A stretch of DNA of 64,000 bases from positions 1 to 64,000 of the forward strand of contig JACPUX010000021.1 of assembly GCA_016192065.1 (NCBI GenBank), given 5' to 3'. Positions 30,738 to 41,020 of this stretch are shown piece by piece. Under the pieces are notes generated by a model that was given only the letters and a program-made list of their open reading frames with translations, was not told the origin of the DNA and ran no database searches. Within the stretch, counting starts at the first letter, position 1, and every line of letters starts with the position of its first letter. The position numbers and the translations under genes were made by a program. This DNA comes from Betaproteobacteria bacterium (GTDB lineage: Bacteria; Pseudomonadota; Gammaproteobacteria; Burkholderiales; Casimicrobiaceae).

Positions 30738-30814
30738 TGGCTGGGGAGGAAGGATTCGAACCTTCGCATGCCGGAATCAAAATCCGGTGCCTTAACCAGC
30801 TTGGCGACTCCCCA
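30738..30814 (-). tRNA. tRNA-Gln (anticodon TTG)
   Basis: A 77-base cloverleaf including an encoded CCA. The acceptor TGGGGAG pairs with CTCCCCA, the T-arm contains GGTTCGAATCC, and the anticodon stem CCGGA/TCCGG has loop TTTTGAT. The anticodon is at 30780-30778. It lies between ispE and prs, 27 bases from the ispE stop, so it is probably in the same transcript. Confidence 0.96.
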
Positions 30815-30841
30815 ACGGTACAACTCTGCGCTTTTCTCGCC

Positions 30842-31678
30842 TCAATCTTCCACCCAGCACGCCAGCGGATGCCGCGGCAGTCCCGGCGCCAAAAACCCTT
30901 GCCAGGCCGGCGGTTTTTCCGCCCAGGCGAGGCGCGCCTCGGCCTCGCGCGCAAAAACCACAAAAACACAGCCGCCGGAACCGGTCATGCGTGCATCGCC
31001 AAAGGTGGACAACCAGGCGAGACAGCTTGCGATCTGCGGATACCGCCGCATTGCCACGGCTTGCAGATCATTTTTCCCGTAAGCCTCGGAAAAGACGGTT
31101 ATTTTGCGGGATAGCCCGGACCTTGTCAAATCCGGGTCGGCGAAAATCTCCGCCGTGGGTACGGCCACGCCGGGCACGAGTACCAGATACCAGGCGCGCG
31201 GCACGGTCATGGGGCGCAGGCGCTCACCGATTCCGGTAACCAGTGCATTTTCCCCGCCGATGAAGAACGGCACGTCCGCGCCCAGCCTCAGGCCCAGTTG
31301 CAGCAATTCGCGGCGTTTCAAGCGAGTGCCCCAAAGGCGGTTGAGACCGATGAGCACGGTCGCGGCATCAGAGCTGCCCCCGCCCAAACCGCCGCCCTGG
31401 GGCAGGCGCTTGGCAAGGCCTATATCCGCCCCCCGTCGACATCCGGTGTGCTCCTGCAATACCGTGGCCGCGCGCCAGCAGAGATCGGTTTCCTTGGGCA
31501 CGCCGGGCAGGGGCTGGAGAAGATGCACCCGGCCGTCGGCCCGGGGCTCCAAGGCGATGCTGTCGCCGAAACCGATCAGCACGAACAGCGACTCCAACAA
31601 GTGGTAGCCGTCCGGGCGCCGGCCCAATACGTGCAGGTGGCGATTGATCTTGGCGGGCGCGGGCAGCAGCATGCTCAC
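30842..31678 (-). CDS. ispE: 4-diphosphocytidyl-2-C-methyl-D-erythritol kinase
   Basis: A 278-residue GHMP kinase of the non-mevalonate isoprenoid pathway. The N-terminal LLPAPAKINRHLHVLGRRPDGYH and the ATP loop GGGLGGGSSDAATVL are typical, as is GSGGCVFVVF near the C-terminus. The start is uncertain between GTG 31678 and ATG 31672; a GAGGAA site 12 bases upstream fits the GTG better. Order lolB-ispE-tRNA-Gln-prs is conserved. Confidence 0.95.
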   Translation of the reverse strand: MSMLLPAPAKINRHLHVLGRRPDGYHLLESLFVLIGFGDSIALEPRADGRVHLLQPLPGVPKETDLCWRAATVLQEHTGCRRGADIGLAKRLPQGGGLGGGSSDAATVLIGLNRLWGTRLKRRELLQLGLRLGADVPFFIGGENALVTGIGERLRPMTVPRAWYLVLVPGVAVPTAEIFADPDLTRSGLSRKITVFSEAYGKNDLQAVAMRRYPQIASCLAWLSTFGDARMTGSGGCVFVVFAREAEARLAWAEKPPAWQGFLAPGLPRHPLACWVED

Positions 31679-31739
31679 GGGTCTACCGTTCCTCGGTCCC
31701 CCTGGTGGCGGAAGGGAGTCGAGTTGCGATGCAGGCGCT

Positions 31740-32360
31740 TCATTCCTGCGCCCAGCGATCGATGACCAGCCTCAGTTCAATGACACCGTGGCGCAGCAGC
31801 AAGCGTTGCGGTTTCGCGCGCGCCGCGGGCGCTTCGTCGAAATGGCGTTGGTATTCGATGGTCCAGCCGTCCTGGCGCAGGAGCGCCAAGCGCCCGCCGG
31901 GATCATATTCGGCATCGTAAGGCGTGCCGGCGCGCGGCCGCGCCCGCACCCAGTCGGACAACCCTTGCAGAGGCAGCGCCCAGCCCATCTCGCGCTCCAT
32001 CAATTCGGTCAGATCCGCGGCTTGCAACACCCGCTCGGGCAGGCGCAGGACCGCCGCTCCAGGCGCCAGTTCGATCTGGGCTACGGTTTGTCCCAAAGGC
32101 GAAGTGATGCTCAATTGATCCGCACCCGCCTCATGAACCCAGCCCAGGCCGCCGGTGAATCCTTGCTCGGCCGAACGCACACCCAGCCTCGCTGTCAGCG
32201 CGAATCCTTCGACGGGCGCCCGATCCCGAGCAAGTTCGGGGGCGCTGGCGCAGGCGGAAAGCACGAGGAGAAAAAACAGGGCCGCGCGGTTCGAAATTGA
32301 TTGCCGTGGTTCGATCAAGACGATTTCTTCGGTTGCCCGCTCGGGGGTTGAATCTAGCAT
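31740..32360 (-). CDS. lolB: Outer-membrane lipoprotein LolB
   Basis: A 206-residue lipoprotein that receives lipoproteins from LolA and inserts them into the outer membrane. The signal has a hydrophobic core and lipobox LSAC (FFLLVLSACAS). The mature part contains LTARLGVRSAEQGFTGGLGWVHEAGADQLSI, typical of LolB. With ATG 32360 the n-region is unusually long (about 25 residues), so an internal TTG at residue 15 could be the real start. Confidence 0.9.
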   Translation of the reverse strand: MLDSTPERATEEIVLIEPRQSISNRAALFFLLVLSACASAPELARDRAPVEGFALTARLGVRSAEQGFTGGLGWVHEAGADQLSITSPLGQTVAQIELAPGAAVLRLPERVLQAADLTELMEREMGWALPLQGLSDWVRARPRAGTPYDAEYDPGGRLALLRQDGWTIEYQRHFDEAPAARAKPQRLLLRHGVIELRLVIDRWAQE

Positions 32361-32563
32361 TCTCGTCCCCGGAAGGGAACCAGAGTGTGTGCGATGAATT
32401 CAATCGCTGCGCCAAGGCAGGCTTCCCTCGCCGGCGGGGGTGGGCGCTGCGCGCCAAGATCCCATATCTCTCCCAGGCCAGGCCCCCCCGAAGCCCGCCG
32501 CATCGTATAGACTACGCCGGTCCCGCAACGATGCCGACCGCAAGCTACGGATCGGCTTGCGCC

Positions 32564-34852
32564 ATGCCCCACCCGCAACTTCAGACGGCAATTGCCCTTC
32601 ATCGCAGCGGCCGCTTGGCGGAGGCGGAGCAACTCTACCGCGAAGTGCTACGGCATGAGCCCAACGAGGCCCAGGCGCTCCATCTCCTTGGTCTGATCGC
32701 CGATCAAACCGGAAGGCGCGGCGAGGCCGAGGGGCTGGTGGAGCGGGCGATCTCCTTGCGGCCGTCGGCGGATTTCTTCAACAGCCTGGGACTGATCCGC
32801 GAGGGCATGGGCAATTCCACCGGCGCGGAATCCTGCTACCGCCGGGCGCTTAGCTTCGACCCTGGATTCGTCAAAGCCTTGAACAATCTCGGCGGCGTGT
32901 TGCAGGCGCGGGGGGATTTCGTCGCGGCCGAGCGGACTTACCGCCAGGCGACGACACTGGCGCCACGAGCGCCTTCCGCCCTCAATAACCTTGGCACGGT
33001 CCTGCAGGCTCAAGGCAAATTCGATGAAGCGATCACTACCTACCGCCAAGCGCTTGCCCTGCGCCCAAGCTACGTGGAAGCACTTGCGAACCTCGGCAGC
33101 GCTCAGGCAGGCCTAGGGCGGTTCGACGACGCAGCGACCTGCTTGGAGCAGGCGCTCGCCCTCAAACCCGATTACGGGCGCGCGCAGCTTCAGCTTGGCG
33201 CGGCGCGAATCGCCCAGGCCCGCCCAACCGAAGCGGTAGGCCTACTGAGGCGCGCCGTCGAGCTGTTGCCTCAATCGGCCGAGGCACATTACCAACTCGG
33301 GAGAGCGCTCGCCGCGGCGAGCCGCCTGGACGAGGCGCAGATCGCTTTTGAAGTGGCCTTGCGCACCAAGCCTGACTACTTGGCGGCACTCGACGCCCTG
33401 GCGGCCGTGCTGGTCGAGAAGATCGAGCTCGCGCCCGCCGCTGAGCGTTACCGCCAAGCCCTGGTGCTCAAACCCGATCTCGCCTTGCGCATTAAACGCG
33501 CGACCATGATGCCGGCCATTTGCGCCTCCGAAGACGAAATCGACGCGCGTCGCGCCGCCATGGAGGAGGCACTGGACGGGCTCCTGGAGGAGCCCCTGAG
33601 GCTCGATCACCCCTTGGCGGCGGCGACGTCGGGCGGTTTCTTCCTGGCCTATCACGGCCGCGATGATCGTGCCCTGCAGCAAAAGCTTGCCGCGGTGTAC
33701 GCCAAGGCCTGCCCGGCGCTCCAATTTGTCGCCCCGCATTGCGAGCGGCCCGCGCGCGGGGCGCGGCTGCGCGTCGGTTTCATTTCGCGCTTCATGTATC
33801 GCCATAGTATCGGGCGGACCACCCGCGGGCTGGTGGCGGCGCTCTCGCGCGAGGAATTCGAAGTGATCGCCCTATTCGCGCCACCGCTCGTCGACGATGA
33901 AACCTCGCGCTTTATTCGCGACCGTGCTGACTCGTGGCGAGTGCTCAGCAGCGAGCTTGGAGCCGCGCGCCAGGAAATCGCGGCGCTGGAACTGGATGTC
34001 CTGTTCTACCAGGATATTGGCATGGACCCGTACACGTATTTCCTGGCGTTTTCGCGATTGGCGCCGGTGCAGTGCGTGTCCTTTGGGCACCCCAACACCA
34101 CGGGTATTCCGGCTATGGATTATTTCGTGTCCAGCGCGAATTTCGAACCGCCCGGTGCCGCCGCCCACTACAGCGAGCGGCTTTTCGAATTGAACGGCGT
34201 AGGCACCTTGGCCTATTATTACCGGCCCCGCCTGCAGGCGCCCGCAAAATCGCGCGCCGAGCTGGGTTTATCGCAATCGCGCCGGATCTACCTTTGCCCA
34301 CAGAGTCTGTTCAAGTTCCACCCGGAGATCGACGGGCTGCTGGCCGCCGTTCTGCGCCAGGACCCCGAGGGTGAAATCGCTCTCGTCGAGGGCCGCGTTC
34401 CGCATCGGGTCGCCCGCTTGCGCGAGCGTTTCGAGTGCGCTTTTCCCGACCTGGCGCCACGCCTGCGTTTTCTGCCCGGGCTCAACGAAGCGGACTTCCT
34501 CAATCTGGTCGCGGTGAGCGATGTAATGCTCGACACCATTCACTTCAATGGCATGAACACCTCGCTCGAAGCCTTCGCCATGGGAACGCCAGTGGTGACT
34601 TGGCCCCGCGCGTTTCAGCGTGGCCGGCACACCGCCGGCATGTATCGGCGCATGGGCCTGGAGGATTGTGTCGCCCACGATGCCGGTGAGTTCGTCGCGT
34701 TCGCCCTGCGTCTGGGACTCGACCGGGACTTTCGGGCGACCACCAGGGAACGCATCCTCGATCGCTGCGCGCTGCTCTTCGAGGAAGAACAGGTAGTCGA
34801 GGAGTTCGCGCGCTTCTTTCGCGAGGCGCATTCACGAGCGGCGGCCGCATGA
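32564..34852 (+). CDS. TPR-repeat glycosyltransferase of the GT41 (O-GlcNAc transferase/SPINDLY-like) family
   Basis: A 762-residue protein. Residues 1 to about 330 are around nine to ten TPR repeats (HRSGRLAEAEQLYREVLRHEPNEAQALHLLGLIADQTG and successors). Residues about 400-755 resemble the OGT catalytic domain: RLRVGFISRFMYRHSIG, VQCVSFGHPNTTGIPAMDYFVSSA, YLCPQSLFKFHPEIDGLL, DTIHFNGMNTSLEAFAMGTPVVTWP. It may glycosylate proteins or surface structures in the cytoplasm. ATG 32564 is chosen for the typical TPR start; ATG 32531 is an alternative. It is opposite in direction to the flanking lolB and TPR genes. Confidence 0.85.
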   Translation: MPHPQLQTAIALHRSGRLAEAEQLYREVLRHEPNEAQALHLLGLIADQTGRRGEAEGLVERAISLRPSADFFNSLGLIREGMGNSTGAESCYRRALSFDPGFVKALNNLGGVLQARGDFVAAERTYRQATTLAPRAPSALNNLGTVLQAQGKFDEAITTYRQALALRPSYVEALANLGSAQAGLGRFDDAATCLEQALALKPDYGRAQLQLGAARIAQARPTEAVGLLRRAVELLPQSAEAHYQLGRALAAASRLDEAQIAFEVALRTKPDYLAALDALAAVLVEKIELAPAAERYRQALVLKPDLALRIKRATMMPAICASEDEIDARRAAMEEALDGLLEEPLRLDHPLAAATSGGFFLAYHGRDDRALQQKLAAVYAKACPALQFVAPHCERPARGARLRVGFISRFMYRHSIGRTTRGLVAALSREEFEVIALFAPPLVDDETSRFIRDRADSWRVLSSELGAARQEIAALELDVLFYQDIGMDPYTYFLAFSRLAPVQCVSFGHPNTTGIPAMDYFVSSANFEPPGAAAHYSERLFELNGVGTLAYYYRPRLQAPAKSRAELGLSQSRRIYLCPQSLFKFHPEIDGLLAAVLRQDPEGEIALVEGRVPHRVARLRERFECAFPDLAPRLRFLPGLNEADFLNLVAVSDVMLDTIHFNGMNTSLEAFAMGTPVVTWPRAFQRGRHTAGMYRRMGLEDCVAHDAGEFVAFALRLGLDRDFRATTRERILDRCALLFEEEQVVEEFARFFREAHSRAAAA

Positions 34853-34940
34853 GCCTCGGTCAGCAGACCTACTGCGCGACGATTTCTTAGCCGGCTCGGC
34901 GCTGAGCGCTGCCCGCCCCAACGCCCCTCGCGCGCGGCAG

Positions 34941-36644
34941 TCAGGGCATCAAGCGCCGCATGGTCTCGAGCAACAGGCTGTTGCCCGGAGTGTTCTTGAG
35001 CTGCGCATCCCAAACGCGTTTGGCTTCATCGCGCTCGCCTTTGGCCCACAGCACCTCCCCCAGGTGCGCGGCGATTTCCGCGTCCGGCCGCTCCTGGTAA
35101 GCGCGGCGCAGGACCGTGATGCTTTGCGCGAAATCGCCGCTGCGGTAGAGCGCCCAACCCATGCTGTCAAGAATGAACGGGTCGTCGGGCGACAGATCAA
35201 GCGCGCGCTGGATGAACTTACGTCCCTCTTCGACGCGGCTGGTGCGATCGACCAGGGTATAGCCCAAGGCGTTGTAGGCGTGCGCATTCTCCGGTTTGAG
35301 TTCAATCAGCCGGCGCAAATGCTTTTCCAGCAAGGCTAGTTCACCCACGCGCTCTGCCGCCATGGCGGTGTCGTAGAGCAGCTCGGGTGAGTCGGGTTTG
35401 TCAGTCAGGGCCTTGCTGAGCAGCTCGAAGGCTTCGCGGTGGCGCTCGGCGTCACGCAGGATTTGGGCGCGGGCCTGCGTGATTTGCACCTGCTGGGCCT
35501 CTCCCTCGGGTTTGATGGCGTCGAGCACGGCGCCGGCCTCATCCCCTTTTCCGGCGCGGGCCAGGACGGTAGCGAGCTTGAGGCGCGCATCGAAGAAATG
35601 TTCGCCGTGGGTCACGCCGCGGTAGCGCTCGATCGCCGTCGGCCATTGCTTCCTTTCCTCGGCGAGCTGGCCCAGGAGGATGCGCAACTGGTCCGCGTCG
35701 CGTGGCTCCTCGCGCAAAGCGGTTTCCAGCAAGCGCTCGGCTTCGGCGTGCTCGCCCAACTGCACGGAAAGCCGGGCAGCGGCGATGCGCAGCTCCTGGT
35801 TAGCCGGGTCGTCATCGGCCAGGCGGTTCAGGTGCTCGCGTGCTTCGCGATAGCGCTTCTGCTCGACCAGGAGTTGCGCGAGCACGGCGCGCAAAGGGCG
35901 CAGCTTCGGTCGCTCCGCCACCTGCGCCTCAAGGTAGGCGACGCCGTCCTTGGGCGAGGTCTTGCCCAGGATCTGGCCTTTCAATTGCACCGCGGCATCC
36001 CAGTCCGGGCGCTGCGCCAAGGCCCGCTCCGCGGCCGCCAGGCTGAACTCGGCCATTTGCAGGGTGCCCAGCCCGGCCGCCAAACCAGCTTGGGCAATGG
36101 CGAGCTGAGCCTCGGCCAGATCGGGGTAGGGCTCCGCCAATTCGCGCACGAGCTGGAAGGATTCTTCCTTGTCCTTGTGCGCCGCAAGGACCCGGCTCAA
36201 TTGCGAGAACGCGTCGGCGCGGTTGCTATCCGATTGGTTCAACAGCTCGGCCAATTTGGGCTTGGCTTCCGCCAGTTTGCCCGAAGCAACCAGCAAGGAG
36301 GCCAGCAACTGGCGGGCGCGCAGCGATTGCGGGTCGAGCTCGCTCCAGTAGCGGGCCGCCTCGATACCCACCGCGTACTCCTTCGCGAAAAGCGCGATTT
36401 CCGTGGCCCGACGGGCCAGCGCAGCGTGGCGCGTTTGGCGCGTCGCTTCGGTCAGTGCCCGGGCCGCCAAACCATACTGGCCGCGCTGAAGGGCGATTTC
36501 TCCCAGCAGGATCTGGTACATGGTCTGCGGGGTGAACGAGCTGGCCGCATCCGCAGTGGGGGCAGCCTCGGCGGCGACGGGGGACGCGAAGGTTTTGGCG
36601 AATAGCATCGCCGCGAGCATGAGCGGGCGGATCTTGGGGGTCAT
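34941..36644 (-). CDS. Signal-peptide-bearing tetratricopeptide repeat protein
   Basis: A 567-residue protein with a signal peptide (about 1-26, ending SPVAAEA) and then TPR/superhelical repeats for nearly its whole length. The C-terminal third has clear TPRs (LRRLIELKPENAHAYNALGYTLVDR, ALDLSPDDPFILDSMGWALYRSGDF). Such proteins are encoded upstream of lolB in many Betaproteobacteria; a role in the cell envelope is likely but unproven. It is divergent from mutM. Here the GT41 gene separates it from lolB. Confidence 0.88.
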   Translation of the reverse strand: MTPKIRPLMLAAMLFAKTFASPVAAEAAPTADAASSFTPQTMYQILLGEIALQRGQYGLAARALTEATRQTRHAALARRATEIALFAKEYAVGIEAARYWSELDPQSLRARQLLASLLVASGKLAEAKPKLAELLNQSDSNRADAFSQLSRVLAAHKDKEESFQLVRELAEPYPDLAEAQLAIAQAGLAAGLGTLQMAEFSLAAAERALAQRPDWDAAVQLKGQILGKTSPKDGVAYLEAQVAERPKLRPLRAVLAQLLVEQKRYREAREHLNRLADDDPANQELRIAAARLSVQLGEHAEAERLLETALREEPRDADQLRILLGQLAEERKQWPTAIERYRGVTHGEHFFDARLKLATVLARAGKGDEAGAVLDAIKPEGEAQQVQITQARAQILRDAERHREAFELLSKALTDKPDSPELLYDTAMAAERVGELALLEKHLRRLIELKPENAHAYNALGYTLVDRTSRVEEGRKFIQRALDLSPDDPFILDSMGWALYRSGDFAQSITVLRRAYQERPDAEIAAHLGEVLWAKGERDEAKRVWDAQLKNTPGNSLLLETMRRLMP

Positions 36645-36718
36645 GGGGAAACCGAGGCGGGAAGGTTGAGGTCGAGTTTAGGATATATTGCCTGGCAAAC
36701 CAAGGATTGCCCAAACCG

Positions 36719-37534
36719 ATGCCTGAACTCCCGGAGGTGGAAACGACACGGCGAGCGCTTGCGCCTCGCCTCGTGGGCCAAACGATCCTGGCCGTCACCG
36801 TCTATGACGGGCGGCTACGCTGGCCAGTTCCCGGGGACCTGCCTCAGGTCCTGGAGGGACGGGCGGTGCGATCGCTCGACCGGCGTGCCCGCTACCTGCT
36901 GCTGCGCTTCGATACCGGAACGCTTATCGTCCATTTGGGCATGACCGGCACGCTGCGCTGCTATTCCAGTGCGCCACCTCTGGCGCGGCACGAACACCTC
37001 GAATTTCGGCTGAGTTCCGGGGATCGCTTGCGCTACCGCGATCCGCGCCGTTTCGGGGCGGTGCTCTGGACCAGCGACCCGCCGGAGTGCCACCCCTTGC
37101 TGGCCGAGTTGGGGCCGGAACCCCTCAGCCCGGACTTCGACGCCAAGGGGCTATATGCGGCCATTCATCACCGCCGTGTCGCGCTCAAACTGGCCTTGAT
37201 GGACAATCGGGTGGTCAGCGGCGTAGGGAACATCTACGCCAGCGAAGCGCTCTTTCGTGCCGGACTGCGACCGACGCGACCTTGTGCGCGGGTAAGCCGC
37301 GCCGCCTGCGCGCGGCTCTTGGCCGCGGTGCGCGAAATCTTGAATGAAGCCATTGCCGCGGGGGGCAGCACCCTGCGTGACTACGTCGACGCTCAGGGCA
37401 ACCGGGGCTACTTCCAGCTCGAACATCGCGTGTATGGACGCGCCGGTCTTCCCTGCCGGAATTGCGGTACGTCGGTTCGGGAGCTTCGCCTTGGCGGACG
37501 CTCGTCTTGCTACTGCCCGCACTGCCAGAAATAG
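36719..37534 (+). CDS. mutM: Formamidopyrimidine-DNA glycosylase
   Basis: A 271-residue Fpg that removes 8-oxoguanine. The mature N-terminus PELPEVETTRR supplies the catalytic Pro and Glu. The lysine/beta-hairpin region, the H2TH helix (VVSGVGNIYASEALFRAG) and the C-terminal zinc finger (CRNCG...CYCPHCQ) are intact. The start at 36719 places Pro directly after Met as required. Confidence 0.97.
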   Translation: MPELPEVETTRRALAPRLVGQTILAVTVYDGRLRWPVPGDLPQVLEGRAVRSLDRRARYLLLRFDTGTLIVHLGMTGTLRCYSSAPPLARHEHLEFRLSSGDRLRYRDPRRFGAVLWTSDPPECHPLLAELGPEPLSPDFDAKGLYAAIHHRRVALKLALMDNRVVSGVGNIYASEALFRAGLRPTRPCARVSRAACARLLAAVREILNEAIAAGGSTLRDYVDAQGNRGYFQLEHRVYGRAGLPCRNCGTSVRELRLGGRSSCYCPHCQK

Positions 37535-37631
37535 CAAAAACCCGCCGTCGGGTCTCGCAGCCAGACGGCACGCGCGAAAGGCGAAACTTTATGCTACAGT
37601 GATCCCAAGGACTCCATAGGGGGAGAGCATC

Positions 37632-39590
37632 ATGGCGGAGACACGTCACTTCACTTCGCAATTCGAGGCTTACGGCGCATGGCGCGGCGAGCTGATCGGC
37701 GGCGTGGTCGGCCTGCGCGACTGGCTGCAGCAGCAGGAGTTATCCGACGCCCAGACCGATCAGCGCCTCGGGCAATTGATCGACAAGCTGCACGAAGACA
37801 AGCTGGTGATCGCCTTTGTCGCAGAATTCTCGCGCGGCAAGTCGGAGCTCATCAATGCCATTTTTTTCGCTGATTTTGGGCAGCGCCTCCTGCCTTCGAG
37901 CGCTGGGCGCACCACCATGTGTCCGACCGAGCTTCTCTACGATAGCGCGCAGCCGCCCAGCATTCGGCTCCTGCCCATCGAAACCCGCGCCAAAGACGCA
38001 CCGGTGCAGGAGTACAAGGCCTACCGCGATGAGTGGATGACCATCCCGCTCGATCTATCCTCCTCCGACAGAATGGGCGAGGCGCTCTCCCACGTGAGCG
38101 AGACCAAGCGGGTTCCCGTTGAAACAGCGCGTGAATACGCGCTCTACCACGACGATGACGCGCTCAACGAAGTGACTGTGCATGAAGACGGTACGGTGGA
38201 CATTCCCGCCTGGCGCCATGCCGTGATCAACTTCCCGCATCCGCTGCTGCGCGAGGGCTTGGTCATCCTCGACACGCCGGGACTGAACGCTATTGGCACG
38301 GAGCCCGAGCTGACCCTCAACCTGCTGCCCAATGCGCACGGGGTCTTGTTCATCCTCGCCGCCGACACCGGGGTCACCAAGACCGACATTGAGACCTGGC
38401 GCGGTTACATCGACCCCGACGGCGGTGGTGATTCCCGCGGCCGTCTAGTGGTTCTAAATAAGATCGACGGCCTCTGGGATGAACTGAAGACCAACGCCGA
38501 GATCGAGGCGGAAATCAACCGCCAGACCGATCACACCGCCCAACTTCTCGACCTCCCGCGCGACCAAATCTTTCCGGTATCGGCGCAGAAGGCGCTGGTT
38601 GCCAAGGTCAATGGTGACGAGAACCTATTGGCCAAGAGTCGCCTGCCCTTGCTCGAAGCGGCGCTCGCGAGCGAGCTGGTGCCGGTGAAGCACGAGATCG
38701 TGGGCTCGGGCGTCAAGCAGGAACTCGCGCTGATCACCCACAAGGTGCAGACCATTCTGCGTTCGCGCGATGCCAATGTACAGGAGCAGCTTGCCGAATT
38801 GGTGGGTCTGCGGGGCAAGAACCAAGAAGTGATCGCGCAAATGATGCGCCGCGTGGCGCGCGAGAAGGAAAGCTTTGAAAAAGGCCTGCAGCGCTTCGTG
38901 GCTTTGCGCAGCATTTTCTCGCAGCATACCTATACCTTGTTCAACTACCTCGGACGCGAAGCGCTTCGCACGGAAGAATCGCGCACGCGCCGCGCCATCG
39001 AGGGGGCGGCGTTCACGCGCGACATCCGCGCCGCGATGAGCAGCTATTTTCGCAATCTGCGGCAGAACGTCGAACACGCCAGCGAGCAGATCGCCGAGAT
39101 CCATGACATGATGGTTGCGATGTATGACAAGTTCAACCGCGAGCACGGGCTCGACAAATTCGCGCCGCCAACCCTGCCTACGCTCAAGTACCAAAAGGAG
39201 CTGCAACGTTTGGAGCGTGCGTACAATCTGCATGTGAATACACTCTGGAACATCGCCACCAAATCTGCTCTGCAGCGCAAGTTCTTCGAGACCGTCGCCT
39301 CGCGCGCCAAGCAGATTTTCGACCAGGCGAACCGCGACGCCGAAATGTGGCTTAAAACCATCATGGGCCCGCTTGAGAGTCAGGTGCGCGAAAGCCAGGT
39401 GCAGCACCGTCGGCGCCTGGAAAGCATCAAGCGCATCCACAACGCCTCGGACGAACTGGAGGAGCGCATCGCCGAACTGGAGCAGGTCGAGCAATCGATC
39501 CGCGAGCAGATGCAAGGGCTCACACAGTACGTGGCCAACACCATGCGGGTGACGGACCGGGCACCGCAACTCGACGAGGCCGCGGCCTAG
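37632..39590 (+). CDS. Dynamin-like GTPase family protein
   Basis: A 652-residue large GTPase. G1 is AEFSRGKS (64-71), with Ala where most P-loops have Gly; a G2 threonine lies in GRTTMCPTE, G3 is DTPG (214-217) and G4 is NKID (276-279). The remaining 370 residues are mostly helical, with coiled-coil-like stretches (residues about 370-400 and 590-640), as in bacterial dynamin-like proteins that act on membranes. There is no clear transmembrane segment. It stands between mutM and the convergent ferredoxin gene, preceded by a GGGGGAGAG site. The membrane target is not known. Confidence 0.8.
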   Translation: MAETRHFTSQFEAYGAWRGELIGGVVGLRDWLQQQELSDAQTDQRLGQLIDKLHEDKLVIAFVAEFSRGKSELINAIFFADFGQRLLPSSAGRTTMCPTELLYDSAQPPSIRLLPIETRAKDAPVQEYKAYRDEWMTIPLDLSSSDRMGEALSHVSETKRVPVETAREYALYHDDDALNEVTVHEDGTVDIPAWRHAVINFPHPLLREGLVILDTPGLNAIGTEPELTLNLLPNAHGVLFILAADTGVTKTDIETWRGYIDPDGGGDSRGRLVVLNKIDGLWDELKTNAEIEAEINRQTDHTAQLLDLPRDQIFPVSAQKALVAKVNGDENLLAKSRLPLLEAALASELVPVKHEIVGSGVKQELALITHKVQTILRSRDANVQEQLAELVGLRGKNQEVIAQMMRRVAREKESFEKGLQRFVALRSIFSQHTYTLFNYLGREALRTEESRTRRAIEGAAFTRDIRAAMSSYFRNLRQNVEHASEQIAEIHDMMVAMYDKFNREHGLDKFAPPTLPTLKYQKELQRLERAYNLHVNTLWNIATKSALQRKFFETVASRAKQIFDQANRDAEMWLKTIMGPLESQVRESQVQHRRRLESIKRIHNASDELEERIAELEQVEQSIREQMQGLTQYVANTMRVTDRAPQLDEAAA

Positions 39591-39626
39591 GAAAGCGCGC
39601 GCCCCGCGGGCACGGCGCCCGGCGCT

Positions 39627-40391
<765 letters not shown>

Positions 40392-40395
<4 letters not shown>

Positions 40396-40958
40396 GTTGA
40401 TCCCCTGTCCTGCCGCGCGCCTAGGTGCCGCAACAGGTGATAATGTACTTTGCCGGCGCCGCCCCGCCGCACGACCTCCCAATCGGACGGCGGCGCCAAA
40501 CCCGCCGGCGCCTCGATGTAGACCTGGCCGCCCTGGGTGAGCAAACGGGGTAGGTCCAGCCAGAGCCGCGGAAGCAGTTCCTCGCGAAACGGCGGGTCCA
40601 AGAAGATCAGGTCGAACCGTCGCCGCTCCCGGCCGACGAATTGTAGCGCATCGGCAGCATGCAGTTCGAACCCGGTCGCCTGAAGGGTCATGGCATTCTG
40701 CGCCAAAGCGGCGAGGGCTTGGCGATCTTTCTCGACCGCGACGACCAGCCGCGCATGGCGGGACAGCGCCTCGAAGGACAGTGCCCCGCTGCCGGCGAAG
40801 AGGTCGAGGCAGGTCCAGCCGCTGAGGTCCTGGCCCAACCAATTGAACAGCGTTTCGCGCACCCGGTCGGGGGTGGGCCGCAAGTCAGGGAGCTCGGGGA
40901 AGCGCAAATGACGGCGGCGCCACTGCCCGCCAATGATGCGGACACGATTGGCGATCAT
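40392..40958 (-). CDS. rsmD: 16S rRNA (guanine966-N2)-methyltransferase
   Basis: A 188-residue SAM-dependent methyltransferase. The N-terminus [37 protein letters not shown], the SAM-binding [19 protein letters not shown] and the catalytic LDPPF are typical of RsmD. It is divergent from ftsY as in E. coli and many Proteobacteria. Confidence 0.96.
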
Positions 40959-41020
40959 GTAAGGGTTTAGTCGGCGGAAACAGGTAAAATTATAGCCCCT
41001 TCGCGCCACAGCTCCATTTT

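Noticed and set aside
37547-37560. Hairpin ACCCG-N4-CGGGT after mutM as a terminator
   Set aside because: The T-run is on the wrong strand for mutM, and the 5-bp stem is weak; there is no minus-strand gene that it could terminate.
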